Part shown: positions 11,564-21,780 of the stretch, in pieces
How the letters are laid out: each line of letters starts with the position of its first letter
Numbering within the stretch: position 1 is the stretch's first letter
Assembly (NCBI GenBank): GCA_029948255.1
Contig: JALIZF010001490.1
Coordinates: forward strand, 295,602-359,601
Length of the DNA stretch: 64,000 nucleotides
Origin: Telmatactis stephensoni
Taxonomy: Eukaryota; Cnidaria; Anthozoa; Actiniaria; Isophelliidae
Reading direction: 5' to 3'
The notes under the pieces: generated by a model
Database searches by the model: none
What the model saw: the letters and a program-made list of their open reading frames with translations, nothing else
What the model was told of the DNA's origin: nothing
Made by a program: the position numbers and the translations under genes

Positions 11564-12598
11564 ATGGCGGAAAAAAAATTGCGAAGGAAGTTTAGACCTT
11601 CGTATGACTTACTAGATAAGTTGACTACGTGGGATATTTACGTTGATGAACCCAAGAAAAAGAAAATTAAAAGTTGTGGGATTTTCGAAGCAGAACGAAT
11701 CATTGCCATGCGAAAAAACAACAACTTAAAGGTAAGCGTATAATTCTCTAATAGTTTTGGCTTTGTTAGTGCATGTGTATGTGTGAACGAAATAAAGTAA
11801 CACATAAATAAAATGAGTTTACATTAGATTTTATTTATATCTGTATTCCAGGTAAACGAATATTTGGTCCTTTGGAAAAATTATAGCACCTTTGAAACAA
11901 CATGGGAGCCTATAGAACATCTTTCGAGTGCATCTTTGAGGCAAGTTTCTCTTATTTTATAAAAAAGTATCTTATATCGCATTTGTCTTTTTATTGCTTT
12001 GCTTCACATATTATGATCCGTTTCTGTAACAGACAGATTAAAAGTACAGCATGTTTGTTTTTTTTTAGTTTACTAAGTTATGTTTAAAAATAATGTGTAA
12101 TGCTAAAACAATAATATTCGTTAAAGCAATGCTCCTCATTTTGATTATAGATACTTCAATAACCCAGTACCACCAAAGGATATCATACAAGTAAACCTTG
12201 ATCAATTTAGAACAAGCATCATTGAGGGCTTAAAGTCAAAAGCCACAGTTCAAACATTAATCATCAACTGTAGACATGATGTTTTTAAACACATTTTTAA
12301 AGGGAAAGGGAAAGAAGCTATAGAAAAGAACTGGCAGCTTTTTGAAAAAGCTGATTTTGTCAAATGTATGTTTCAACAAGATTGGGACATTGTACTGGAT
12401 GGTAATGGGGATGGCAGTAAGATAAGATTCCCTGTCAAGATGAGGTGCTTTCTGTCTTGGTCTCACAGATATTTTGTAGCAAAGGGCAATGGCCTTGTTG
12501 AAGCTCCAAGATCATTCACAGAAAAAGTGTCTTTTAAATTTATTAAGTTACCACACACTATAAATAGTGGAATAAATAGTGGAATAAATAATTCATAA
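11564..12598 (+). CDS. three-exon chromodomain protein of the transposon, 234 aa
   Basis: Exons 11564-11731 (56 codons, GTAAGC donor), 11852-11940 (after TGTATTCCAG, GC-type donor GAG/GCAAGT) and 12151-12598 (after TTGATTATAG, TAA end). The phases (0 and 2) agree across both joins. Residues 39-82 form a chromodomain: [12 protein letters not shown], then EYLVLWKNY, then [10 protein letters not shown]41, W64 and Y67 occupy the aromatic-cage positions that bind methyl-lysine in HP1-type domains. The basic N-terminus ([15 protein letters not shown]) may be a nuclear localisation signal. Residues 87-234 ([14 protein letters not shown]..., [25 protein letters not shown]) match no domain I recognise. 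The ATG lies in ATATGGCGG context 88 bp inside the left tip. I infer an accessory chromatin-targeting factor for the transposase. Confidence 0.75.
12141..12404 (+). repeat. internal inverted duplication, arm 1 (in chromodomain-gene exon 3)
   Basis: About 260 bp from TTGATTATAG through CTGGATGG recur in inverted orientation at about 15601-15865 with essentially no differences by eye. The arm includes the intron 2 acceptor and the first ~84 codons of exon 3. Confidence 0.85.
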
Positions 12599-12981
12599 AT
12601 AATAATTTGATAATGTTTATATAGAATAATTATTATGAAAGAGAGCAAACACTAAAAGTGTGCACCATACATAGCATTGCTAGCTTATTCTAATTGTAGT
12701 GTTTTTTGTTATTGTTTTGTTGATGCTATACAAAACTAAATATTGTTGTTATAATTACACAGACTGAAGTGTTTGTATTCTGCTGGATGCCATATATCAG
12801 ATTGTTTAAAAACAAATTAAACGTTAGCAAATGTTTGTACGTGCATATTGCAAGAAAAGTACATTAAAATACTTTTTTTGTTGAAAATGCATTATGATTC
12901 ATTGTCATAATTACATGTAAGACATAATATACTGCAAATATTATTTGTCGTGCAGCTTCAATCTAATGTTACCCTTTAAAT

Positions 12982-15570
12982 CTATGGGTTACTAATAAGC
13001 AATTCTATTAAGGCATCTTTTTTAAATTTTGCAATGCCTTTAACTTTTCCTTTTTTTTCTATCACAAGTTTTCTGAGTTCTTTTACAGACATGGATTTGT
13101 ATAGCGAGGTGTGGTCGTTTTCTTGGTTGGTTGGGTGTTGATCCTCATCATTGTCATCATCTTGGGCTCTTCTCATCATTTTTGATCTTTTTTGTCTTGC
13201 AGTATGGATTTCATCTCCCCAGTATTGTGAATTTCTTTTGGTGTAAGTAGCTTTTTGTCGTTCATGATGGTTAAGTTTAACTTGCCTTGCCTCCAATAAC
13301 AAAATATCCCCTGCCGCATCCCATTTATTTGACTTCTGGAAGTGAATTCGCTTGGCATCATCATTATTTTTTTCCACGCCTTGTCCAGTAAACTTCTTGA
13401 ATGATCCATGGGCTTTGATAAATTGAGGGATGTGGTAGGGGATACAGTGCATGTATGGTGTCACACGCTCACGATTATATCCCGGGCATCTTCCATTTAA
13501 TGACAAGAAAAGATTAATCCATTCCTTCCCTTTTTGGTGAACTGTGAGATAACTCTGTCTGGAAAGATCCCATTTGGACACCAAGGTGTAAAGATCTGCA
13601 AACTTTTTCCATAGCTCTATTACTACCTCACAGGTCTCATCACAGATGACGCCTCGAAGTTTATCAGGAAGTAAATGGATTATTTTTTTCTTTTCACATC
13701 CTAGAAGGCTTGTGAAATCTCTGACGCTACTCTGGGACCCGTCAGCATTTTTTTTGTTCCATACAGAGAAACTGACCCCACATTGATTAATAACGTCGAC
13801 TAGTTTTTGTAAATTTACTCCTTTTTTAAAACCCTTTGGTGCATCATGTTCTGCAATTGCATCTTTAAGGTCACAATCTTTTATAAGATTGTCAATCAGT
13901 CTATCGCACACTCGCAACAACATGTGTAACTCGTCTAGAATAATGTGATCCAGTTCAATGTTCAATAGGGGTGGGTTTTCACAACTGTAGTTATCAGATG
14001 ATTTCTTGCACCATTCACGAAGGTCCTTAAGTGTGCGTTTCATTGGAGAGCTATTGTAGTATTTTAAGGACTTCGACATGTCCCACCTGTTAGCTTTGTG
14101 GATCAAACACCACAAGCAGGCGTAATTTGATGTGGCGCCAGTTAAACCCATAATCATTAGCAAAAATTTATAATCTCCTCCTAAGTAAAAGTCTAACTTA
14201 ATTGTCTTTCCATCAACATCTATTTCTCCTTTTTTGATTAAATTGTTTATATCCTTAAAAACGTCTGAAAAAGCAGTTTTCATTGTTTCATATGATTCTG
14301 ATCCATCTACTATGCAAATAGACCTATTTGCTTTAGATGACATGACTAGCTCATTCATTTGCAGCAATGTAAATGAAAGTATTTGAAAATTTGTGGTTCG
14401 TGACATTTTGGCCCCATCTCCACTAAGCTTGACTTTTATAGTTCCTGAATGATCAGGGTTTTCCTTTAAAAAATCTGAAATGGTTTGTCTCAGACATTCA
14501 CCAAAGTTAAGTTGTGCTCCAGGGTTTTTACCTGGGACACGTTCAATGTGGCAAAGTTTGTTCATGTCACTCCTTAACTGTTTAATGAGGTATGTCTTAG
14601 GAAGCTCATCACTGAGCATAGTTAGCTCATGGTAAAAGCTGTCTCCAACACAAAATCTGTCCATTAGGTACAAGACCTTTTCAATTTTTTCTTTGTCTGT
14701 AGCAGTAAGATTTTTGTAATTCTGGGTATGGTCTTGACTGAAATCAATGTTGTGACTTTTTCCATTGGTGTCTTCCAGTTTTAATGTTTTCAAATCAAGA
14801 CCAAAGTTTCGGACAAACCACAAGGCACATTGAGCCTTGTTTTTTAAATGTTTTAATTTTCTTTGTTGCTGCTTCCTTTGCAAATCTGCAATAGTTTTAC
14901 CTTGACAATGTAGTGAGTCATTTTTTTCAAGCAATTCAATGTACTGTAAAAGCTCTGAGTTTTCAGATTTGATCTCACTTATGTAATTTTCTAGGCTATT
15001 TATTTCTTCCAACATTGAGTCATATAATTTTTCTTTTTCTTCTTCTAAGTTTTTATAGTTCAGTTTCCATTTATTGATTTCGTCATTTAGATATTCAATT
15101 TTCTCATGAAGCATTTTATGAGACTCTTGCAATTCACTAAAGGAAGTGCAATCTTCTTTTCTAATACAGATCTTATATACATTATCATTCAATGCATTGT
15201 ATTTTCTCCCCTTTGTTTTTGAGTATAATGCTTTGACATGCCGAGCCTTTTCTCGTAGTCTTGCTTCTAAACGAGAGCTTTGTAGGTGTACTACTTGACC
15301 ATTAATGGAAGCATTAAGCAAATCCACATATTTGAGGCTGCTTGTCTCTTTTGTTTCTCCAAGATTATTATACCACAGCTTTAGTGTTGGCCAGGGTATT
15401 TCCACAGAAAAAAGAATATCTAAGCTTCCTGACCTCTCTTGTTTTACATAAGATAGAGGTGACTCTACAATTTTTAACTTAGAATCTAAGAGGCTTTTAT
15501 CTACATTATTTAAACTATCTGAACAACTCATATTTGCCAAAAAGAATGCATTTGTTGAAGTTTGGTTCAC
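12982..15570 (-). CDS. DDE transposase with RAG1-like catalytic and zinc geometry plus SAP domain, 862 aa
   Basis: Single open frame. Order: N-terminal region (1-130), coiled coil (~143-218), basic stretch (231-245), catalytic region (~370-770), C-terminal SAP-like motif (~826-860, SVKELRKLVIEKKGKVKG). Proposed acidic residues are D385 (SGDGAKMSR), D466 (GGDYKFL) and E733 (GQGVEKNND). A CxxC (C485, C488) lies 19 and 22 residues after D466. HxxxxH (H708, H713 in YMHCIPYHIPQF) ends 20 residues before E733. Mouse RAG1 has D708 then C727/C730, and H937/H942 then E962, giving the same spacings. That places it in the RAG1/Transib/CMC-like clan by architecture. It cuts and joins the element ends; SAP probably contacts DNA. 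The gene faces the chromodomain gene tail-to-tail, 383 bp apart. Confidence 0.8.
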   Translation of the reverse strand: MNQTSTNAFFLANMSCSDSLNNVDKSLLDSKLKIVESPLSYVKQERSGSLDILFSVEIPWPTLKLWYNNLGETKETSSLKYVDLLNASINGQVVHLQSSRLEARLREKARHVKALYSKTKGRKYNALNDNVYKICIRKEDCTSFSELQESHKMLHEKIEYLNDEINKWKLNYKNLEEEKEKLYDSMLEEINSLENYISEIKSENSELLQYIELLEKNDSLHCQGKTIADLQRKQQQRKLKHLKNKAQCALWFVRNFGLDLKTLKLEDTNGKSHNIDFSQDHTQNYKNLTATDKEKIEKVLYLMDRFCVGDSFYHELTMLSDELPKTYLIKQLRSDMNKLCHIERVPGKNPGAQLNFGECLRQTISDFLKENPDHSGTIKVKLSGDGAKMSRTTNFQILSFTLLQMNELVMSSKANRSICIVDGSESYETMKTAFSDVFKDINNLIKKGEIDVDGKTIKLDFYLGGDYKFLLMIMGLTGATSNYACLWCLIHKANRWDMSKSLKYYNSSPMKRTLKDLREWCKKSSDNYSCENPPLLNIELDHIILDELHMLLRVCDRLIDNLIKDCDLKDAIAEHDAPKGFKKGVNLQKLVDVINQCGVSFSVWNKKNADGSQSSVRDFTSLLGCEKKKIIHLLPDKLRGVICDETCEVVIELWKKFADLYTLVSKWDLSRQSYLTVHQKGKEWINLFLSLNGRCPGYNRERVTPYMHCIPYHIPQFIKAHGSFKKFTGQGVEKNNDDAKRIHFQKSNKWDAAGDILLLEARQVKLNHHERQKATYTKRNSQYWGDEIHTARQKRSKMMRRAQDDDNDEDQHPTNQENDHTSLYKSMSVKELRKLVIEKKGKVKGIAKFKKDALIELLISNP

Positions 15571-16240
15571 TCTTGTTATCTTCTAACTTCTAACGTCCAT
15601 GCCATCCAGTACAATGTCCCAATCTTGTTGAAACATACATTTGACAAAATCAGCTTTTTCAAAAAGCTGCCAGTTCTTTTCTATAGCTTCTTTCCCTTTC
15701 CCTTTAAAAATGTGTTTAAAAACATCATGTCTACAGTTGATGATTAATGTTTGAACTGTGGCTTTTGACTTTAAGCCCTCAATGATGCTTGTTCTAAATT
15801 GATCAAGGTTTACTTGTATGATATCCTTTGGTGGTACTGGGTTATTGAAGTATCTATAATCAACCTTTTTCAAAAAGCTGCCAGTTCTTTTCTATAGCTT
15901 CTTTGAATTGCTTTGAATTTTCGCGCTAAAACTGGAAGTGAACAACAGTCAGGCATTGCTTACACGACAGAGTAGGCCTAGAAACTAGTTTAGCTGAGGA
16001 TAGAATCAAAATGGCGGACAAATTAGAGATTTCTTCAAGTATTTTATACTTTCTGCTCAATTTCTGTCCTCCAAAGTTAACATGGCCACTCGATTATCAC
16101 AGTTCTAAAAGTATGCATTCTTTTTTGGCAAAAGGAACCGATTTAGCTGGGTATTTTTTGCAGTTATGTGGGATAAATTGCTTTATTATGGACGTTAGAA
16201 GATGACAAGAGCGAACCAAACTTCAACAAATGTACGGAAA
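15549..16240. repeat. patchwork duplication upstream of the transposase start
   Basis: Holds the inverted copy of chromodomain exon 3 (15601-15865). A second short copy of CTTTTTCAAAAAGCTGCCAG is at 15868-15910. An inverted ~45-bp repeat pairs the transposase start (15549-15600) with 16190-16237 (ACGTTAGAAGATGACAAGAG...). A 64-codon plus-strand frame starting AAAATGGCGGAC at 16017 ends in this repeat. I infer repeated template switching during aborted gap repair. Whether it forms part of the transposase promoter or 5' UTR is unknown. Confidence 0.6.
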
Positions 16241-16548
16241 ACAACGATTTTGGAAGCCGAAAAGAGTCAACTTGGTGATTTTAGTGGTACATAAAACACA
16301 AGTAAGCATCACTTTGTTTTTGTAAAAACGCTTTAGGGAACCAGTTTATCGTAAACAAATCGGTTTCATATTTTGTCATATTATAGATAACACACATTCT
16401 ATCACGATTTTAGCTAACCAAACCTTTTACCATAACGTGGGAAAGAATATTTTTGAGTTTATTTTTAATCTCCGAACGTTTCTTATAAAATTTGACGGCC
16501 ATTTTGGGCAGAATTTTTCGTCAAATGAGCATGCGCGAACTCCATCTT

Positions 16549-16568
16549 GACTCACATTGCTAGTAACG
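16549..16568 (-). repeat. right terminal inverted repeat
   Basis: Reads CGTTACTAGCAATGTGAGTC on the minus strand, differing from the left end at one base. Confidence 0.85.
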
Positions 16569-17351
16569 CCAAACGTACTTGTACTTGTGTTGTTTCTGGA
16601 TCTCTTTGGCTTGTTTTAGGATGTTTCTGGACTTGGTGGTCAAGCACTCATTTACATATAACTTGTTTTCACGGTCAAAGCCCAAGTTGGTGGAATTATA
16701 AGTCTTCAAGTTGGCTCGTGCTTGATATAATTTATCTCTCAGCTTCCTCACGTAGAACCTGGCTATAATAGCAGGGGTTTGGCCCTTTTTAGCGGGTAGA
16801 CGGTGGCTTATTGAGATGTCCGATGCATATAAATCAACTTCTAGTAACTCGGCCACTTTACAGACCAAGGCATCCGTATCTTCCCCTGGTATCTCTGGAA
16901 TTCCGTGGAATTCCAGGCACTCTCTCCTCAGGTATTGATTCGTGCTTTCCTGCTCATTCTCTGATTGTACTAACCTGTTGGTGAGTTCAAGTAACTGCGT
17001 TTTGAGGGAGCTATTTTCGTGGGATAAGCGAGTGTTTTCAGTTTGGATCTTACTGACAGACGCCGTGAGTTCCTCAAATTTTTGGTTTAGAAAGTCTTGG
17101 CTTGCCCCGATCTCCTCTTTAAAGATTTCATTACTGGCTTGAATCTTGTTAAGTTCCTCAAGATAGCTGCTGTGATAGGTACAAATCAGTTTCTTGAACT
17201 CTTCGGTTTGAATTTTCAATCGGTCATCGAGGATTCGTTGTAGTTCACTCTTAGTAATTGGCTCATCGATTTGAGAACTATTTGACTGATCGCCTTCAGG
17301 ATTAGTTCCAGGGCTTGTATTTGTGTTTTGTTGCTTCTTTTTTGGTGGCAT
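16569..17351 (-). CDS. LINE ORF1, N-terminal 261 codons (interrupted)
   Basis: Starts MPPKKKQQNTN. A coiled coil follows (about residues 35-140, IQTENTRLSHENSSLKTQLLEL), then an RRM-like part (RRECLEFHGIPEIPGEDTD) and a C-terminal domain (ISHRLPAKKG...RFYVRKLRDKLY). This is the layout of L1-type ORF1 RNA-binding chaperones (Transposase_22-like). After KYVW at 16569 the frame runs into the terminal repeat of the inserted transposon and stops two codons later. The complete protein would have been 296 aa. Confidence 0.85.
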
Positions 17352-17749
17352 ATTGAATAAAATAGGTGAATCTTGTCATAAATGTTCGAGAGCAATAACG
17401 GACATCATCACCCTCTTGAGTCACGCATCAATTCGACATTCACAAAGAAAGCTTCGAAAGTTTATAGAAATTCATTGAAAAAGTATGTAAAAAACAATAT
17501 GAAATGCCAAATGATATTTTTTAGAATAAACAAGCGGACAGTGTACTTAGTTTGGTTGTGTTGGTTCCTGGGTTGGACGTCACACTCGGCCCCATTCCCT
17601 CGGTGCGATGGGCAGCAATCCCACAACTTTGAAATGAAATTAAAAATCGAAAATTTATCCGAATCGACTACTTTCTTCGCAAAGGTTCTCAGAAATTATT
17701 CTAGATTTATATAAAATGACGCCAGACAGGGGGGTTAGGTGCACTTTAA

Positions 17750-20510
17750 GCTATTGAACAAACCGTGAAGGTTGTGAACTGCAGGTTGGTGCCCGCGTTT
17801 AGGGGACTTTGGTTTTGTTCATTGAGGTACGTCTCGCGTTTATGTGAGTGTATGGTTTCACGAAAAGTTTTGTTTTCTTGTATTTGTAGACGATTTTTAC
17901 TTCGTTTGCCAATATTTGTGGCGAAACCACCCACCCACACTTGCGAGTAAGTTGGTTTCGAGTTAGTACGACAGCCCATGATGGCACTTCGCCTGGCTTT
18001 GGCTGGTTGACCTGGTTGCAGGCCAGAGCGATTCCCCATACCTCATTATCATACTCATGAATGATAATGTCCAGGGTAGAATATTACACTATTGCTGGGC
18101 TTCATCTTTTCATTTGGAAATCAAAAGACAAAGAACCGGTAGCCATGCTGGATGAACAAACAAGAAACAGTCATGTTGGATGGCTGCCGTGACGTCACAT
18201 GCAACCCAGACGCTGATTGGCTGGGCCTCTTTTTAATTCTAACGAGACTCGTGATTGGCTCTCTAATCACTGGTGTGTTTGTCTTTGCCATGACAACACT
18301 TCCGTTAGATTTACTGTGATTGTAAAAACACAGACAGATTTTTCAATAAAAACAACCTACCAGTTAGATACATCGAATTGCTAGCTATAAAAAGAAACTT
18401 TCGAATCGAAACATTCCAATCGAACATTTTGCTAAATAATAGCCTTAGTCATGTTAGTTCTGAAAACATTCTCTCATGATCAAAGAGAAATTACAAGATC
18501 TTCAACATTGACCCCGGGTCATGCTAGTAATAAAGTTTGTTAATAACTAGAGTCCCTCAAGCTGTCAAAACATCGATACAACAAACACTAAGTGAGCCAA
18601 TCACGAGTCTCGTTATAATTTAAAAAAGCACCAGCCAATCAGCGTCTGTTATCTATAATCGTGCTATTTGCTGGGGGTCTCAGAACACGGTTTTGTTCGT
18701 TATTTCGCAGACGGACTTAACGGAGGAAAAGTCCGGATGTGACGCAGGCTACTAGGGGGCAACCCTTGAGGGTTTATTGATGATAATATTTTAGTAATTT
18801 AATGAAATAATGAAATAGTTTTGCATGTTTTTTTGAAATATCATTTAATTAGTGCTATTTATATACCATTGCTGAGAAACTGTTGTAATATTTATATTGT
18901 GGTTGTAATGTTTTCTGACCCTCACGAGACGTACTGTAATTCAGTACGTACTGCTATGTACTGAATAGGGTTTTCCGATTTAGCGAAACTTTCGCGGAAT
19001 TGGAACTAGTCAGTTATATAAGTAAAATACAATCGTGTGATCAGGGTTTATTTACGAGCTGATTATAAAGAAATCTATTACATTGTATTTTCTTATATTG
19101 TATTTGAGAGTGTCAGATAAATGTTGGTTGAATACTTGAAATTGCTGGCCCGGGCCAACAAGAAGAGTTTTAGTAAGGATAAAGGAACAAATGTTTGTCT
19201 ATCACAGTACTAGAATTCAAAGTCCATTGGCAAATGTGGATGCAAATTTCGATCAAAATTCGTGCGCTGTATATGGTAACACAATAAATGACAATTTGTA
19301 AAACTAAGGGTTGCCGCCTGGGATAACATTTCTTGTGTTTGGGAGCTCCGCTATAAAAATGGCCCGTTGCTATGGAAATTTGAAAATTCTATAAAATGCC
19401 ACCAAATTGTCATATCGCTTTTATATTTTGTAGTTTGTCTTCCCTGAGGAAACATTCGCATTTTATGACGCCATTGCATGACGTCATATGATGACGTCAT
19501 AGATACAGAAAAAAGCTATAACTTTTTTAGCACTGTATATTTAAGAATTTATATTGAAATGCATTATTTTAACCTTGAGACCAAGGTGCATAGAATCGAG
19601 CATGGGTTTTAAGAATGGTTTCTAAATAAGCCTTTTACACTTTTTTGAACGTCAAAAATGAGCAACCTATGCCAATAACGGTCGTATTTCTTAATTTTTC
19701 GCAAATCCCATGCCCGGCTTTGAAGAAAAGGCTGTAAAGAATATAAGTATTGAAAAAACACTTCATTCTGATGAAATCCGCCAAAGATGTTTAAAGAAAG
19801 CTTTTTAAAGAAACCGGAAGTAAAGTGTCCCGCACATGCGCAATATGAACGAAAATGAGTCCTTTTTGCCAGGTGTGCGTCGCTCTACCGGAAGTCAAAT
19901 GATTCCCGACAAAAACGCGCGCGTTTCAGTTTTCAATTTTGCGGGCCAAAAGAAGACCCTGTTTTGTATAGCAACTGTTGCACATCAACGATATATGGCA
20001 GTACACCCTTAAAGACGTTTGCCGGAAAATGCAAAATAGGCTACCAAAATGCTTCTCTAACTATTCATCTGTTTTAAAAACGTTATTTAGATACCGTATC
20101 AAAAGAAAGTCATTCTTTGTAGAGAAAGGGGGCATAGGTGACACTGTAAAACATCAACTATTGCCTCCTTCTGAGCCCATGCCGCCCTTTACGGCTTACC
20201 AAAAATTCATACAGGCGATCCATGCCCTGGGTCGAGAGGAATGCAGTTCAAGTGTAACACAGTGACAAGCTGTAATACAGTGCAAATTGCATTTGAACTT
20301 ATAGCTTCAAAAATCGCATCGAGATCAAATTTTCCTTATTCTACTAAAATTGTAAACATTAACAAGTATTACATATATGAAGTTTTTCATTTATTAAATT
20401 TTAAAGACCATCTATGTCTGAAAACATGGCAAAAACTTTGAGGATCTGGTTGTCAGTTAACTAAAACTTTCGACGACTTGTGCGCACTCGTGTAATTTAA
20501 TACTCTTCGA
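17750..20510. other. no gene seen; repeats
   Basis: Contains the inverted-repeat element at 18206-18648, a CGGACTT...AAGTCCG hairpin at 18713-18736 and a GACGTCATATGATGACGTCAT palindrome near 19480. Short open frames such as 19978-20265 (+) match nothing I recognise. Confidence 0.4.
18206..18648. mobile_element. MITE-like element with ~70-bp inverted ends
   Basis: CAGACGCTGATTGGCTGG at 18206 and its complement ending at 18648. The arms also share ACGAGACTCGTGATTGGCTC, with ~300 bp between them. Confidence 0.65.
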
Positions 20511-20512
20511 AC

Positions 20513-20580
20513 ATACATACATACATAAACTTTATTAAGGTGTCTAGTCGTTCTGGCGCACACTTGCACTAATTGGGGAC
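20513..20580 (-). mobile_element. LINE 3' end with (TATG)n tail
   Basis: On the minus strand the stretch reads ...CACCTTAATAAAGTTTATGTATG(TATG)n, a non-LTR retroelement 3' terminus. A diverged copy (AAGTGTCCAATGTCTTCC...CACTTGCACACTAATGGG) lies at about 21118-21172. Confidence 0.5.
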
Positions 20581-21171
20581 ACGTCTAAAACGAAATATAA
20601 TTGAAAATAATTCGAAAAACACTCTCGTGCGAATTAATTGCTAATAATATGACCATCCAAAATTCTCCATTTTGATTGGTTGGCGAATTGATGATTTTTT
20701 GAAATCGCTGTGCAAAAAAGGAAATTGTCCTTGCTGATTGGCTGAAAAACAATGAGCTGTCAGTTTCAGTCAATCAAAGCGTATTGGAAATGATTTTGAA
20801 AGTACGATGTCCTTGCGCAACTTGCAACAATTTTCTGCACACGCTAATTATCTGGCGTCTGTTTTGGGAATTTTTCTTAGATCAAAAAATTTTTGATTGC
20901 CATATTATTACAAGAAAATTGAACGGGTTTGTCGTCCAGTTTGAAAAATTATAAGTAGTGCAGTTTAAAATCAAGATTTTCAAATTGCACTCGCCTCAGC
21001 CATCTTAATTTTTAACTGCACTCGTGTAATTTTCTTTTTCTTTTCAACTGCACTCAAACCCATTCGGTTTTCTATACAAATTGAACTCGAAACCGTATAA
21101 TCACCTATACTAACTAAATAAATAACTGTTTATTTAAGTGTCCAATGTCTTCCTAGCACTTGCACACTAAT

Positions 21172-21780
21172 GGGCCATTTGTACCAACAGGTCACGTGAC
21201 CCTAACTGCCCTAAATAAAGGAGCACCGTCGAAATGAATATTAGTAAAGTGTAAAGTTTCAGTTTATAAGATGAATAAGAGAAACAATGACAGCAAATTT
21301 AAGATTATAGATATATTAAGATATTTTTGTAAGAATCGTTCGGAAAATCGAGTTGGATGGCACGAGCTTGCCATATGACGCTTTTTTCTAAACGAATCTT
21401 AAAGGCCGATTTACACGGTGCAACGTTTGCCTACAGCTGTTTCATACAGCTTGCTTACGAAATGCATACAACACGAATTGCGTCGTGTAAATCAAGCGTA
21501 CAAGTCTCCTGCATGCAAAGTTGCGCGCGTGTAAATAGCCGCTGATATTTGTCATAGGCAAGTTGCATGCAACAGTTGTAGGCAAAAGTTGCACCATGTA
21601 AATCGGCCTGATATAAGAACTTATCAAATCTTAAACTCACTGTCATTTATCGTGTACTATATCTTATGAGCTGACATTTTGCACTTTTACTAATATCGAG
21701 GTGCTCTATTCCTGGCATTCCTTTTTACGGTGCATCTTGATTTAGGGTCACGTGACCTGTTAGTGCAAATGACCTATTGG
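21172..21780. mobile_element. inverted-repeat element carrying a second one inside
   Basis: The outer arms share CAACAGGTCACGTGACCCTAA and ATTAGTAAA...AAGATTATA parts (21172-21330 with 21620-21780). Inside, 21402-21610 is another element, with GGCCGATTTACACGGTGCAAC at one end and its near-complement at the other. Confidence 0.7.

Larger units (their letters stand above)
11476..16568. mobile_element. 5.1-kb DNA transposon: RAG1-like DDE transposase plus chromodomain gene
   Basis: The left tip is CGTTACTAGCAATGTGGGTC at 11476-11495; the right tip is its complement with one mismatch at 16549-16568. The element sits precisely inside LINE ORF1: removing all 5,093 bp restores the ORF1 frame. It carries two convergent genes, a chromodomain protein (+, 11564-12598) and a transposase (-, 15570-12982), and an internal inverted duplication. 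The target TTTGGTCCAAA is palindromic. No target-site duplication is visible except a possible CG just inside the called ends. TIRs and intact genes suggest recent activity. The superfamily is not one I can name from the tips. Confidence 0.85.
8033..17540 (-). mobile_element. LINE (CR1/L2-type group) with ORF1 and ORF2, split by a DNA transposon
   Basis: On the minus strand: 5' region (roughly 17540-17352), ORF1 (17351-16569 continued at 11475-11368), a 61-bp spacer, ORF2 (11306-8310), a 3' UTR to about 8033 with an AATAAA, and the (TATC)n tail. The 5' boundary is not sharp. ORF2 is intact, whereas ORF1 is interrupted by the 11476-16568 element. The copy is therefore fairly young but can no longer make an intact ORF1. 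Confidence 0.85.

Noticed and set aside
15583..15873. 96-codon frame upstream of the transposase (-)
   Set aside because: It is the inverted copy of chromodomain exon 3, without its own start context or partner exon.
18700..18780. Possible small ribozyme around the CGGACTT...AAGTCCG hairpin
   Set aside because: No hammerhead core (CUGANGA/GAAA) or other known ribozyme motif visible.
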